Assembly (NCBI RefSeq): GCF_001620265.1
Contig: NZ_CP012661.1
Location: 2,356,001-2,420,000, forward strand
DNA from: Frigidibacter mobilis
Lineage (GTDB): Bacteria; Pseudomonadota; Alphaproteobacteria; Rhodobacterales; Rhodobacteraceae
Length of the DNA: 64,000 nucleotides
Reading direction: 5' to 3'
Position 1 is the first letter of the stretch; each line of letters starts with the position of its first letter. A program made the position numbers and the translations under genes. The notes beneath the pieces were generated by a model. The model searched no databases. It was not told the DNA's origin and saw nothing but the letters and a program-made list of their open reading frames with translations. This document shows, piece by piece, positions 1-8,759 of the stretch.

Positions 1-148
1 CCTCGTCGCAGCCGAACGCGCGCAGCAGCCCGGCCACCTTGCCCGCGGTGCGGTTCACGTCGAACATCAGCTCGGGATGCTCATGGAAATCGCGGCGCCA
101 GGCGGTGATTTCCGGCAGCAGTTCGGCGAAGCGGTTCTTGACGGGCAT
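1..148 (-). CDS. M20 family amidohydrolase (N-terminal fragment, cut by window edge)
   Basis: Only the first 49 residues are inside the window; the rest lies to the left. The start (MPVKNRFAELLPEITAWRR) followed by the RRDFHEHPEL signature is characteristic of the hippurate hydrolase/N-acyl-amino-acid amidohydrolase branch of the M20 metallopeptidases. These remove acyl groups from N-acylated amino acids in the cytoplasm. The start is supported by an AAGGA eight bases upstream. It follows the FAD oxidoreductase by 15 bases and is the last visible gene of the minus-strand run ATPase, ArgE-like deacetylase, oxidoreductase, amidohydrolase. That context suggests it processes something imported by the linked peptide-type transporter. 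The substrate cannot be read from the sequence, and the metal-binding residues lie outside the window. Confidence 0.82.
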   Translation of the reverse strand, partial: MPVKNRFAELLPEITAWRRDFHEHPELMFDVNRTAGKVAGLLRAFGCDE

Positions 149-163
149 GGAGGAAGTCCTTGT

Positions 164-1507
164 TCAGAGAGAGGGGCCGATGGTGATGGGCGAGCCATCG
201 GCAAAGCGGCTCAGGCGGAAGCGGGTCAGGTCGTGGCCCGGCGCGCGCCCCTGCACCAGATCGGCCACGACACGGCCGACGCCGGGGCCGATGCCGAAGC
301 CATGCCCGCTCATCCCGGTGGCGATGGTCAGGCCCGGCACGGCGGCGGCGTGGTCGATCACCGGCACCACATCGGGCATGGTGTCGATCATCCCGGCCCA
401 GGCACAGTCGATCTTCACCTCACCGAGGCCTGGGAAGGCGGCGGCGAACCTGGCCCGGATCTCCTCGACCCTGCGGGCATTGGGCGCCGGGTCCAGCACA
501 CGCAGCGCCTCGAACGGGCCGGGGCGGCCGGCATCCCATCTGCGCGGCGTGGTCCAGGCATCGGGGTAGCCCCTGGGCGCCATCGGCAGGAAGCGGGTGC
601 CGGAAATGTCGGCGCGGATCTGCGGGATGAAGGGGCGCAGGTGGCGGAAGGCATCGGGGCCGATGAAGAACTCGTGGAACGACCCGGGCGCGAGGGTGTA
701 GCGACCATCGGCGCGGCGGCGGAAGGCGAAGCTCTTGTCCGAGGCGGCGCCGGCAAAGACCTCGGGCAGCACCTGTGTTGCGGCAACGGTGGAGCGGACG
801 GAGAGTTGCGGCAGATGCACCCCATGCGCCCGCGCGAACAGGCCCGACCACGCGCCCCCCGCCAGCACCACTCGGTCACAGGCGATGCGCCCGGCTTCGG
901 TGACAACCCCCACCACCCGGCCCGCGGCCATGTCCAGCGCCCGCACGGCGCAGGCCTCGCGGAGGGCCACGCCCGCCTCCGCGGCCAGCTTCGCCAGCAG
1001 CGGCACTGCGGCCCAGGGCTCGGCCTGCGCGTCCGAGGCTGTCCACAGGGCGGCGGTCCAGCCCGCGGAATTGGGCACCATCGCCTGCATTTCCGCGCGG
1101 CTCAGCATCCGCGTGTCGATCCCGTGCGCGGCGGCATGGGGCAGCCAGCCCTCGTATGTCGCGGCCTGCGCCTCCGACCCCGCCAGATACATCACCCCCG
1201 CCTGCCGGTAGCCAAGCCCCGGGCCAAGCTCGGCCGCCAGATCCATCCAGATCCGCCGCGCCTCGATCATCATCGGCAGTTCGGCGGGATCGCGGCCCTG
1301 CTGGCGGATCCAGCCCCAGTTGCGGCTGGATTGCTCGCCCGCGATGCGGCCCTTGTCGAGCAGCACCACCTTCTGCCCCTGGCGGGCGAGGAACAGCGCG
1401 GTCATCACCCCGATGACCCCGCCGCCGATCACCGCCACATCGCAGGCCTCGGGCAGGGGCGCGGCATGGGTCACAGGGCTGTCCGCCCGGATCGGAAAGG
1501 GCGTCAT
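164..1507 (-). CDS. FAD-dependent oxidoreductase, DAO/DadA-like
   Basis: 447 residues. The N-terminus has a Rossmann dinucleotide-binding motif (VAVIGGGVIGVMTALFLARQ, about residues 20-39) followed by an acidic end of strand 2 (LLDKG). The C-terminus has the second FAD contact typical of the DAO fold (GLTIATGMSGHGFGIGPGVG). This family oxidises the alpha-amine of amino acids or other secondary amines (D-amino-acid dehydrogenase, glycine/sarcosine oxidase, gamma-glutamylputrescine oxidase relatives). A longer reading frame exists upstream, but the chosen ATG overlaps the stop of the ArgE-like gene in an ATGA, a normal translational coupling. With two M20 deacylases in the same run, deacylation followed by amine oxidation of an imported compound is plausible. 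This is inference; the exact substrate is unknown. Confidence 0.85.
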   Translation of the reverse strand: MTPFPIRADSPVTHAAPLPEACDVAVIGGGVIGVMTALFLARQGQKVVLLDKGRIAGEQSSRNWGWIRQQGRDPAELPMMIEARRIWMDLAAELGPGLGYRQAGVMYLAGSEAQAATYEGWLPHAAAHGIDTRMLSRAEMQAMVPNSAGWTAALWTASDAQAEPWAAVPLLAKLAAEAGVALREACAVRALDMAAGRVVGVVTEAGRIACDRVVLAGGAWSGLFARAHGVHLPQLSVRSTVAATQVLPEVFAGAASDKSFAFRRRADGRYTLAPGSFHEFFIGPDAFRHLRPFIPQIRADISGTRFLPMAPRGYPDAWTTPRRWDAGRPGPFEALRVLDPAPNARRVEEIRARFAAAFPGLGEVKIDCAWAGMIDTMPDVVPVIDHAAAVPGLTIATGMSGHGFGIGPGVGRVVADLVQGRAPGHDLTRFRLSRFADGSPITIGPSL

Positions 1508-2670
1508 TCGGAAAGCTGCCCCACCACGCGCTGCATGAAGGCCCACCCGGCCTCGAATTGCGCCACCTCGATGAACTCGTCGGGCTTGTGGGCCTGATCG
1601 ATATCCCCCGGCCCGCAGACCGCCGCCGACCAGCCGTTGCGCTGGAAATGCCCGGCCTCGGTGCCATAGCTGACGACATGGCTGGCATTGTCGCCGGTCA
1701 GCCGCCGCATCAGCGCCTCGGCCGCGCCGCCGGGTTCGGGCACCAGCGGCGGCACGGTGAAATAGCGGTCGAGCACGATATCCGCCTCGGGCCGCACCGC
1801 CTGCATTTCGGCCCGCAGCTCGGCCACCTTCGCCTCGGCGGCGGCAACCCAGTCGTCCAGGTCCTCGCCGGGCACCACGCGGAAATCGAGGCCCATGTGG
1901 CAATCCCCGGCAGTGATGTTATGCGCGGTGCCGCCCGAGATGGTGCCGACATGCACCGTCGTCCAGGGCGGCACGAAGGCCGCACCCACTGCACTGGGCA
2001 CGCGCTGGCGATTCTCGGCATTCTTCTCATTCGCCCAGGAGATCAGCTTCGCCGCCTCCATGATCGCATTGACGCCGGTATGCATGATCGAGGAATGCAC
2101 CTCGTACCCCTTCAGATGCACCTTGAACGCGGTGCCGCCCTTGTGGCCCGTCACCACCTTCATCATCGAGGGCTCGCCCACGATCACCGCCTCGGGCGCG
2201 GGCAATGTGGCCGCCATCTCCTCGACCATGCCGCGGCAGCCCTCGCAGCCAAGCTCCTCGTCATAGCTCAGCGCGATCATCAGCGGCCGCTTGATCCCGG
2301 TCTTCAGCGCCAGCGGCACCGCCGCCAGCGCCAGCGCGTCAAAGCCCTTCATGTCCACCGCGCCGCGACCGTAAAGCCGCCCGCCGCGTTCCTCCAGAAC
2401 CCAGGGGTCGCTCGACCAATCCTGCCCGTCCACCGGCACCACATCGGTATGGCCCGACAGCACCACGCCGCCCGGCACCACGGGGCCGATCACCGCATAA
2501 AGGCTGGCCTTGCTGCCATCCTCGTTCGGCACGCGCTTGCTGCTGACACCGTGGCTGGCCAGATACGCCTCGACCCAGTCGATCAGCGGCAGGTTGCTGT
2601 CGCGGCTGACCGTCGGGAACGACACCAGCTTTGCGAGGATCTCTCGCGGCGACAAATTCAGGGGGGGCAT
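1504..2670 (-). CDS. argE: ArgE-like acetylornithine deacetylase (M20)
   Basis: 388 residues, the normal length for ArgE/DapE-type M20 enzymes. The two-zinc site is intact: LSGHTDVVPVD (His about 74), GRGAVDMKG (bridging Asp about 106) and the DEELGCEG pair (general base and ligand, about 138-139). The dimerisation lid domain sits in the middle, around VHSSIMHTGVNAI. ArgE hydrolyses N2-acetylornithine to ornithine and acetate, but relatives act on other N-acyl amino acids. Its place between a peptide-transporter ATPase (3-base gap) and an FAD oxidoreductase (4-base overlap) argues for a catabolic role on an imported substrate rather than dedicated arginine biosynthesis. The family assignment is firm; the ArgE name is a homology label. 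Confidence 0.85.
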   Translation of the reverse strand: MPPLNLSPREILAKLVSFPTVSRDSNLPLIDWVEAYLASHGVSSKRVPNEDGSKASLYAVIGPVVPGGVVLSGHTDVVPVDGQDWSSDPWVLEERGGRLYGRGAVDMKGFDALALAAVPLALKTGIKRPLMIALSYDEELGCEGCRGMVEEMAATLPAPEAVIVGEPSMMKVVTGHKGGTAFKVHLKGYEVHSSIMHTGVNAIMEAAKLISWANEKNAENRQRVPSAVGAAFVPPWTTVHVGTISGGTAHNITAGDCHMGLDFRVVPGEDLDDWVAAAEAKVAELRAEMQAVRPEADIVLDRYFTVPPLVPEPGGAAEALMRRLTGDNASHVVSYGTEAGHFQRNGWSAAVCGPGDIDQAHKPDEFIEVAQFEAGWAFMQRVVGQLSE

Positions 2671-2673
2671 TCT

Positions 2674-4545
2674 TCAGCCTTTCAGGACAAAATGGCCCGG
2701 CTCGACCTCGTCATAGCTCGAGGCGGCGGGATCGTGATCCACCGGGAAGATCGGCGAGGGGATCGGTTTGTATTCCACCTCGCCGCGCAGCACCCGGCGG
2801 CGGGGATCGGCAATCGGCACCGCCGACAGCAACGCTCTGGTATAGGGATGGGAGGGGTTTTCGAACACCGCCGCGCGCGGGCCCATCTCGACGATACGCC
2901 CCAGATACATCACGCCGACATTGTGGCTGACCCGCTCCACCACCGCCATGTCATGGCTGATGAACAGGAACGAGATGCCCAGATCGGCCTGCAGTTCCAT
3001 CATCAGGTTCAGCACCTGCGCCTGCACCGAAACGTCCAGCGCCGACACCGCCTCATCGGCAATGATGAGCTTGGGGTTCAACGCCAACGCCCGGGCAATG
3101 GCGATGCGCTGGCGCTGGCCGCCCGACAGCTCATGCGGGAAGCGGCGCAGGAAGCTGCGCGGCAGCTCCACCCGGTCGAAGAGCTGCGCCACCCGGTCCT
3201 GCAACTCGGACCCCGAGGCGAGGCCATAGTTGCGGATCGGTTCGGCCACCTGCTCGAACAGCCGCATCTGCGGGTTCAGGCTGGCATAGGGATCCTGGAA
3301 CACCATCTGCATCTCGCGCCGCGCCCGCCGCAGCCCGCGGTCATCGAGCGTCAGCACATCCTGCCCGTCAAGCCAGACTTGCCCCGATGTCGGCTCCACC
3401 AGCCGCAGGATCGAGCGCCCGCAAGAGGATTTTCCGCAGCCCGACTCGCCCACAAGGCTCAGCGTCTCGCCCTGCCGGATCTGGAAGCTGACATCCTCGA
3501 CCGCATGGACATTGGCGACCAGCTTGCGCAGCAGCCCGCCCCGCACCGGAAAGCGCGTGGTCAGGTGCTTGACGTCCAGCAGCACCGGCGCGGCAGAGCC
3601 ATCGGCCCGCATCGCCGCATCATGCTTGAGCGGCGTCACATCCCCGCCCCCCGCCCGGTCCAGCAGCCGCATCGGTTCGGGCGCCAGCTTGCCCGCCATC
3701 TCTCCCAGCCGCGGCACCGCCGCCAGCAGCGCCTTGGTATAGGGGTGCTGGGGCGCCTCGAAAATCTCGGTCGCCAGCCCCTCCTCGACCTTCTTGCCCC
3801 GGTACATCACCACCACGCGGTCGGCCATCTGCGCCACCACCGCCATATCGTGGGTGATGAACATCACCGCCGTGCCCTTGTCGCGCTTCAGCCGGTCGAT
3901 CAGCGCCAGGATCTCGGCCTGGATCGTCACGTCCAGCGCGGTCGTCGGCTCGTCGCAGATCAGCAGGCGCGGCTCACAGGCCATCGCCATTGCGATCACC
4001 ACCCGCTGCCGCATCCCCCCCGACAGCTCATGCGGATACTGCTTCAGCCGCCGCTCGGGCTCGGACATCCGCACCATGCGCAGCAGCTCCAGCGCGCGGG
4101 CATCGGCCTCGGCCCGGCTCATGCCCTTGTGCACGCGCAGCCCCTCGGTCAGTTGTCGGCCGATGGTGAAGACCGGGTTGAGCGAGGTCATCGGCTCCTG
4201 AAAGATCATCCCTATCTCATTGCCGCGGATCTGCCGCATCAGGTCCGGCTCGGCATTGGCCAGATCGACCGCCCCGCCCTTCTCGCGCTGGAACAGCAGC
4301 GATCCGCCGGAAATCTCGCCGCCCCCGAACTCCACCAGCCGCATCAGCGACAGCGAGGAGACCGACTTGCCCGACCCGCTTTCGCCCACCACGCAGACGC
4401 ATTCGCCGGGGGCGATGTCGAAGCTGACATCCTCCACCCCCAGCACCATGCCGTCATTGGTCTCGAACTCCACCCGAAGGTTGCGAATCGCCACCAGCGG
4501 CGCGGGCGCTTCCTTTTGCGCAACAGAATCGGTCAGATCGAGCAT
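2674..4545 (-). CDS. Peptide-type ABC transporter, fused double ATP-binding protein
   Basis: 623 residues containing two complete ABC ATPase domains in one chain, equivalent to DppD plus DppF and similar in layout to GsiA/YejF. Domain 1 has Walker A GESGSGKS (about 54-61), signature LSGGMRQR and Walker B LLICDEPTTALD. Domain 2, starting near residue 330, has Walker A GESGCGKS, signature LSGGQRQR and LIIADEAVSALD. Oligopeptide-transporter C-terminal segments (HPYTKALLAAVP and HPYTRALLSAVP) follow each domain. It should power the permease pair encoded on the opposite strand. Unusually, it is divergent from its binding protein and permeases and heads an operon of two M20 deacylases and an oxidoreductase. 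Uptake and catabolism of peptides or acylated amino acids is inferred. Confidence 0.93.
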   Translation of the reverse strand: MLDLTDSVAQKEAPAPLVAIRNLRVEFETNDGMVLGVEDVSFDIAPGECVCVVGESGSGKSVSSLSLMRLVEFGGGEISGGSLLFQREKGGAVDLANAEPDLMRQIRGNEIGMIFQEPMTSLNPVFTIGRQLTEGLRVHKGMSRAEADARALELLRMVRMSEPERRLKQYPHELSGGMRQRVVIAMAMACEPRLLICDEPTTALDVTIQAEILALIDRLKRDKGTAVMFITHDMAVVAQMADRVVVMYRGKKVEEGLATEIFEAPQHPYTKALLAAVPRLGEMAGKLAPEPMRLLDRAGGGDVTPLKHDAAMRADGSAAPVLLDVKHLTTRFPVRGGLLRKLVANVHAVEDVSFQIRQGETLSLVGESGCGKSSCGRSILRLVEPTSGQVWLDGQDVLTLDDRGLRRARREMQMVFQDPYASLNPQMRLFEQVAEPIRNYGLASGSELQDRVAQLFDRVELPRSFLRRFPHELSGGQRQRIAIARALALNPKLIIADEAVSALDVSVQAQVLNLMMELQADLGISFLFISHDMAVVERVSHNVGVMYLGRIVEMGPRAAVFENPSHPYTRALLSAVPIADPRRRVLRGEVEYKPIPSPIFPVDHDPAASSYDEVEPGHFVLKG

Positions 4546-4937
4546 TGTGCGGGCCCCTGTCAGGTGATCCAGAAACGGCCGTCGTTGCGGCCTTGCCTGT
4601 CACGCTAGCGAGAAGCTGACCAAAAAGTCAAACAGGCGCGGGGGATGACCCGACGCAATGCCGCATTGCAGGGGGATGCGAGGTCACGCGACAAGCCCCT
4701 TGCCTTTTTCCGCGGCTTGGATCGAAAATCGCACGATGTCGGGACAACCCGTCAGGACCGAAAACAACAAGGACAGGCGGGAAGCCGTGCCAAACAAAGC
4801 GTCGCCGAATCCAGCCGCCAGACATGCGCAAGGCATGTCACCGGGGCTGGATCTGCGATTCAAGTGCCAACCCTGATCCCGGCATCAACGTGACCCCGAC
4901 GCGAAAACGCGCGGAACGATCCAGCAAGGAGAGAGCT
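4546..4937. promoter_or_regulatory. Divergent intergenic region between the ABC ATPase operon and the binding-protein operon
   Basis: 392 bases with no convincing gene; short reading frames here lack coding character. It must hold promoters for both directions. A possible minus-strand -35 hexamer TTGACT lies at 4626-4631 (written AGTCAA on the plus strand), but no good -10 follows at standard spacing. On the right, an AAGGAGAG ribosome-binding site precedes the binding-protein ATG at 4938. No operator palindrome was recognised. Confidence 0.5.
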
Positions 4938-6644
4938 ATGAGACTGAAGACGCTTCTACTGGGCGCGGGCGCGACGCTCGCCCTCGCACCCGCCGCAATG
5001 GCGGAGCGCGGAGCGGATGGTCATGTCAACGTGATCTACTCGCAAGCGCCCTCGATCCTGAACCCCTACCTGTCTGCCGGTACCAAGGACATCGAGTCGG
5101 CCAGCCTCATTCTTGAACCGCTGATCCGCTATGACCAGACCGGCGCGATTCAGCCCTGGCTGGTGGAAGAGGTTCCGACGGTCGAAAACGGCGGCGTGTC
5201 GGAAGACCTGACTACCATCACCTACAAGATCAAGCCGGGCCTGAAATGGTCCGACGGCACCGATTTCACCGCAGATGACGCGGTCTTCACCGCCGAATAC
5301 TGCATGCACCCCGAAGGCGGCTGCGCGCAGCTGGCCAAGTTCGAGGGCGTGAGCAAGGTCGAGGCGCCCGATCCGCTGACCGTCGTCGTCACCTTCGCGG
5401 CGCCCAAGCCCTTCCCCTATGGCCCGTTCTCGGGCGGGCAGTCGCCGATCATCCAGAAGGCGCAATTCGCCGACTGTCTGGGCGCCCGCGCCCCCGAATG
5501 CACCACCGCCAACTTCATGCCCATCGGCACCGGCCCCTTCAAGGTGGACGAGTTCCGGCCCAATGACGTGATCTCGCTCTCGGCCAACCCCAACTACCGC
5601 GACCCGGCCAAGCCCGCCTTCGCCACCATGACCTTCAAGGGCGGCGGCGATGCGGCGGCGGCGGCCCGCGCGGTTCTGGAAACCGGCGAGTTCGACTATG
5701 CCTGGAACACCCAGCTGGCCCCCGAGGTGCTGGAAGAGATGCTCAAGGGCGGCAAGGGCCAGTTGGTCAACGCCTTCGGCACCCTGGTCGAGCGGATCGA
5801 GATCAACATGACCGACCCCTCGCCGGACCTGCCCGAGGGCGAGCGTTCGACCGCCAAGCACCCGCACCCGATCTTCTCGGACATCCGCGTGCGCACCGCG
5901 CTGTCGAAGGCCATCGACCGGCAGCTGCTCTCCGACATCGGCTATGGCGAGGCCGGCCGGCCGACCTGCAACCTGGTCCCGGCACCGGCGATGTTCGCCT
6001 CGACCGACAACACCGGCTGCATTCCGCAAGACATGGAAGGCGCCAAGGCTCTGCTGGACGAAGCCGGCTGGACCGATACCGATGGCGACGGCGTGCGCGA
6101 CAAGGACGGGGTGAAGTTCTCGATCCTCTACCAGACCTCGACCAACGCCGTGCGCCAGGACTTCCAGGCGGTCATCAAGCAGTGGTGGGAAGAGCTTGGC
6201 ATCCAGGTCGAACTGAAGAACGTCGACGGCTCGGTCTATTTCGGCGGCGACCCCGGCTCGCCCGACACCTTCCAGAAGTTCTATGCCGACGTGGAGATGT
6301 ACGCGAACAACTTCGACGGCACCGACCCGGAAAGCTATCTGGCCATGTATACCTGCGACAAGGCGCCCAAGCCTGAATCGCAGTGGCAGGGCGAGAACAT
6401 CAACCGCTTCTGCGACCCGGCCTATGACGCGCTGATCGCGGAACTGGGCAAGACCGGCGAGCTGGACAAGCGCGGCGAGATCGCCCGCAAGCTCAACGAC
6501 ATGCTGACCAAGGACAGCATGGTCATCATCCCGCTGGTGGATCGCGGCCGTCTGTCGGCCCATGCAAACACGCTTGGCGGCGTGGTGCTGAACACCTGGG
6601 ACAGCGAACTGTGGAACGCCGCTGACTGGTATCGCATCAAGTAG
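4938..6644 (+). CDS. Peptide-type ABC transporter substrate-binding protein
   Basis: 568 residues; family 5 (SBP_bac_5) periplasmic binding protein. A classic signal peptide MRLKTLLLGAGATLALAPAAMA (cleaved after about residue 22) precedes the mature protein. The family core is seen in YKIKPGLKWSDGTDFTADD, the usual signature region, and in the long C-terminal lobe. The frame is open further upstream, but this ATG has a strong AAGGAGAG Shine-Dalgarno and begins the signal peptide, so it is chosen. It captures the ligand (peptides, opines or similar compounds are typical) and hands it to the two permeases downstream. A GC-rich hairpin follows the stop, as often seen after binding-protein genes. 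Confidence 0.93.
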   Translation: MRLKTLLLGAGATLALAPAAMAERGADGHVNVIYSQAPSILNPYLSAGTKDIESASLILEPLIRYDQTGAIQPWLVEEVPTVENGGVSEDLTTITYKIKPGLKWSDGTDFTADDAVFTAEYCMHPEGGCAQLAKFEGVSKVEAPDPLTVVVTFAAPKPFPYGPFSGGQSPIIQKAQFADCLGARAPECTTANFMPIGTGPFKVDEFRPNDVISLSANPNYRDPAKPAFATMTFKGGGDAAAAARAVLETGEFDYAWNTQLAPEVLEEMLKGGKGQLVNAFGTLVERIEINMTDPSPDLPEGERSTAKHPHPIFSDIRVRTALSKAIDRQLLSDIGYGEAGRPTCNLVPAPAMFASTDNTGCIPQDMEGAKALLDEAGWTDTDGDGVRDKDGVKFSILYQTSTNAVRQDFQAVIKQWWEELGIQVELKNVDGSVYFGGDPGSPDTFQKFYADVEMYANNFDGTDPESYLAMYTCDKAPKPESQWQGENINRFCDPAYDALIAELGKTGELDKRGEIARKLNDMLTKDSMVIIPLVDRGRLSAHANTLGGVVLNTWDSELWNAADWYRIK

Positions 6645-6665
6645 TCCGGGCCCCCGGGCCTGAAC

Positions 6666-6697
6666 GCGGCGCCCTGGCCTTCGGACCGGGGCGCCGC
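6666..6697 (+). terminator. Hairpin after binding-protein gene (possible attenuator)
   Basis: A nine-base perfect stem (GCGGCGCCC / GGGCGCCGC) encloses a loop with further pairing. It lies 22 bases after the binding-protein stop and about 65 bases before the permease start. There is no T-tract, so it is better read as a partial terminator or 3'-end stabiliser that raises binding-protein mRNA relative to permease mRNA. Confidence 0.5.
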
Positions 6698-6761
6698 TGC
6701 TCATTGCCCCTCCCGCCAAGACCGCCTCCTCCCGTGGACCGCTGACCAAAGGCGCCGCCCC

Positions 6762-7769
6762 ATGCTGACCTATACCCTTCGTCGATTGCTGATCGCGATC
6801 CCGACGCTCCTGTTCATCTCGCTTATCATCTTCCTGCTGCTCGACCTCGCCCCCGGCGATCCGATGTCGCAGATGCCGCTGACCGTCTCGCCCGAGGTCA
6901 AGCAGAAGATGCGCGAGGCCCTCGGCCTCGGCCAGCCGATCCACATCCGCTATGCGCTGTGGCTCAACCAGTTCTTCTTCATCGAACCGATGCATGTGTT
7001 CGACAACCTGTTCGGCACCCAGATCGCCGGCGGCGCGCAGCGCATCATTTCCTGGCAGACCCGCAGCCCGGTCGCCGACATCATCGCGCAGCGCATCCCG
7101 CAAACGCTGTGGGTCGTCGGGCTTGCCTATGTCGTCGGCGTCGCCATCGCGCTGCCGATCGGCATCATCTCGGCCTACCGTCAATACAGCTGGTTCGACC
7201 AGATCGGCACCTTCGTGTCGATGATCGGCTTCTCGGTCCCGACCTTCTTCACCGGAGTGGTGCTCATCATCATCTTCGCGGTGAACCTGCAATGGTTCCC
7301 CTCGATCTACAACACCACCCACAAGGTCACCGACTGGGACAGCTTCCTGTTCCAGCTGCGGCAGATGGCGATGCCGGTCACGGTGCTGGCGCTCTACAAT
7401 GCCAGCCAGATCAGCCGGTTCATGCGCGCCTCGATGCTCGACAACCTGCGGCAGGACTATGTGCGCACCGCCCGCGCCAAGGGGCTGCGCGAGCGGGTGG
7501 TGGTGCTGAGTCATGTATTGCGCAACTCGATGATCCCGGTCGTCACCGTGATCGCGCTCGGCGTGCCCACCATCTTCGGCGGCGCCATCATCACCGAGCA
7601 GGTGTTCAAGGTGAACGGCCTTGGCCAGCTGCTCATCACCGCGATCCATGCCAACGATCTGCCGATGGTGCAGACGCTGACCTTCATCTTCGCCATCCTG
7701 ATCGTGCTGTTCAACCTGGTCGCCGACATCCTCTACGGCATCCTGGACCCGAGGATCCGCTATGACTGA
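6762..7769 (+). CDS. Peptide-type ABC transporter permease (DppB-like)
   Basis: 335 residues. The N-terminal membrane segment (MLTYTLRRLLIAIPTLLFIS) is typical of DppB/OppB permeases, followed by PGDP and a set of further membrane helices. The cytoplasmic EAA loop that contacts the ATPase is visible as ARAKGLRERVVVLSHVLRNS. It pairs with the next gene, whose start overlaps its end by eight bases, to form the inner-membrane channel. The cognate ATPase is most likely the fused double ATPase encoded divergently at 2674-4545. The ligand is not determinable from the permease. Confidence 0.93.
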   Translation: MLTYTLRRLLIAIPTLLFISLIIFLLLDLAPGDPMSQMPLTVSPEVKQKMREALGLGQPIHIRYALWLNQFFFIEPMHVFDNLFGTQIAGGAQRIISWQTRSPVADIIAQRIPQTLWVVGLAYVVGVAIALPIGIISAYRQYSWFDQIGTFVSMIGFSVPTFFTGVVLIIIFAVNLQWFPSIYNTTHKVTDWDSFLFQLRQMAMPVTVLALYNASQISRFMRASMLDNLRQDYVRTARAKGLRERVVVLSHVLRNSMIPVVTVIALGVPTIFGGAIITEQVFKVNGLGQLLITAIHANDLPMVQTLTFIFAILIVLFNLVADILYGILDPRIRYD

Positions 7770-8682
7770 TACCCAGTTCGTCACCGCCGCCGCGCCCGCC
7801 GAGGCGCCCTCGAACCAGTGGCGCGATGTCTGGCGCCAGTTCCGCAGCCACCGGGGCGCGATGCTGGGGCTGGCCGTGTTCCTGCTGATCCTGGCCGCCG
7901 TCATCATCGGCCCCTGGATCTGGCAGGTGGACGCCACCTTCGTGGACATGCGCAACCGCAACAAGGGCCCGATGATGGGCCATCTGCTTGGTACCGACCA
8001 GCTGGGCCGCGACATGCTGGCGCGGCTGATGGCAGGGGGCAAGGTCTCCATCGCCGTCGGGCTGACCGCGATGGGGCTGTCGATCTTCCTCGGCACGCTG
8101 ATCGGGATCTCGGCCGGCTATTTCCGCCGGCTCGACGGCCTCCTGATGCGGCTGACCGACCTCTTCCTGGCGCTGCCGCTGCTGCCCCTGCTGCTGGTGA
8201 TGGTGATGCTGTTCCGCGAGCCGCTGTCGAAGCGCTTCGGCCCCGAGACCGGCATCTTCCTGCTGATCGTGGTCGCCATCGGCGTCACCTCCTGGATGCA
8301 GACGGCGCGGATCGTGCGCGGCGAGGTGCTGGCGCTGAAGGAGCGGGAGTTCGTGCTGGCCGCGCGCTCGATCGGCACCTCGCCGTTCAAGATGATCGTC
8401 CGGCACATCCTGCCCAACGTGCTCAGCCCGATCATGGTCTCGGCCACGCTCGGCATCGCCAGCGCGATCATCACCGAAAGCGCGCTCTCGTTCCTCGGCC
8501 TCGGCTTCCCGCCCGACTTTCCCACCTGGGGCCGGCTGCTGTTCGACGCGGTGGACCAGATCCAGCTCTACCCGATGCGGGTGGTGATGCCGGGCATCGC
8601 CATCTCGCTCACGGTGCTCAGCGTCAACTACATCGGCGACGGGCTGCGCGACGCGCTCGACCCGCGCATCCGGGGTCGCTGA
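7762..8682 (+). CDS. Peptide-type ABC transporter permease (DppC-like)
   Basis: 306 residues. It has the DppC/OppC layout: a hydrophilic N-terminus, first helix (GAMLGLAVFLLILAAVIIG), the HLLGTDQLGRD motif diagnostic of this subunit, then further helices. The EAA loop is AARSIGTSPFKMIVRHILPN. It overlaps the upstream permease gene by eight bases, so the two are translationally coupled. It is the last gene of the plus-strand operon and is followed by a convergent hairpin. Together with the DppB-like subunit it forms the channel for the ligand bound by the protein at 4938-6644. Confidence 0.93.
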   Translation: MTDTQFVTAAAPAEAPSNQWRDVWRQFRSHRGAMLGLAVFLLILAAVIIGPWIWQVDATFVDMRNRNKGPMMGHLLGTDQLGRDMLARLMAGGKVSIAVGLTAMGLSIFLGTLIGISAGYFRRLDGLLMRLTDLFLALPLLPLLLVMVMLFREPLSKRFGPETGIFLLIVVAIGVTSWMQTARIVRGEVLALKEREFVLAARSIGTSPFKMIVRHILPNVLSPIMVSATLGIASAIITESALSFLGLGFPPDFPTWGRLLFDAVDQIQLYPMRVVMPGIAISLTVLSVNYIGDGLRDALDPRIRGR

Positions 8683-8702
8683 GACCTCGGGCCAGCCTCC
8701 GG

Positions 8703-8759
8703 GCCGGCCCTAATACACCGCCCTGGGGCCGGCCTTCGCGCCGGCCCTAATGCATCGCC
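8703..8759. repeat. Two near-identical 20-bp direct repeats with a hairpin between
   Basis: GCCGGCCCTAATRCAYCGCC occurs at 8703-8722 and 8740-8759; the second copy includes the stop of the DUF3422 gene. Between them GGGCCGGC and GCCGGCCC (8726-8733 and 8740-8747) form an eight-base stem with a six-base loop. It lies between convergent genes and could act as a bidirectional terminator, although neither side has a T-tract. Confidence 0.55.

Noticed and set aside
1558..4608. A 1016-codon open frame antisense to the ArgE-like and ABC ATPase genes
   Set aside because: Rich in His/Arg/Gln/Pro with no domain; a GC-rich antisense shadow of two clearly real genes.
4956..8096. A 1046-codon minus-strand frame across the binding protein and permeases
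   Set aside because: Shadow of three well-identified plus-strand genes.
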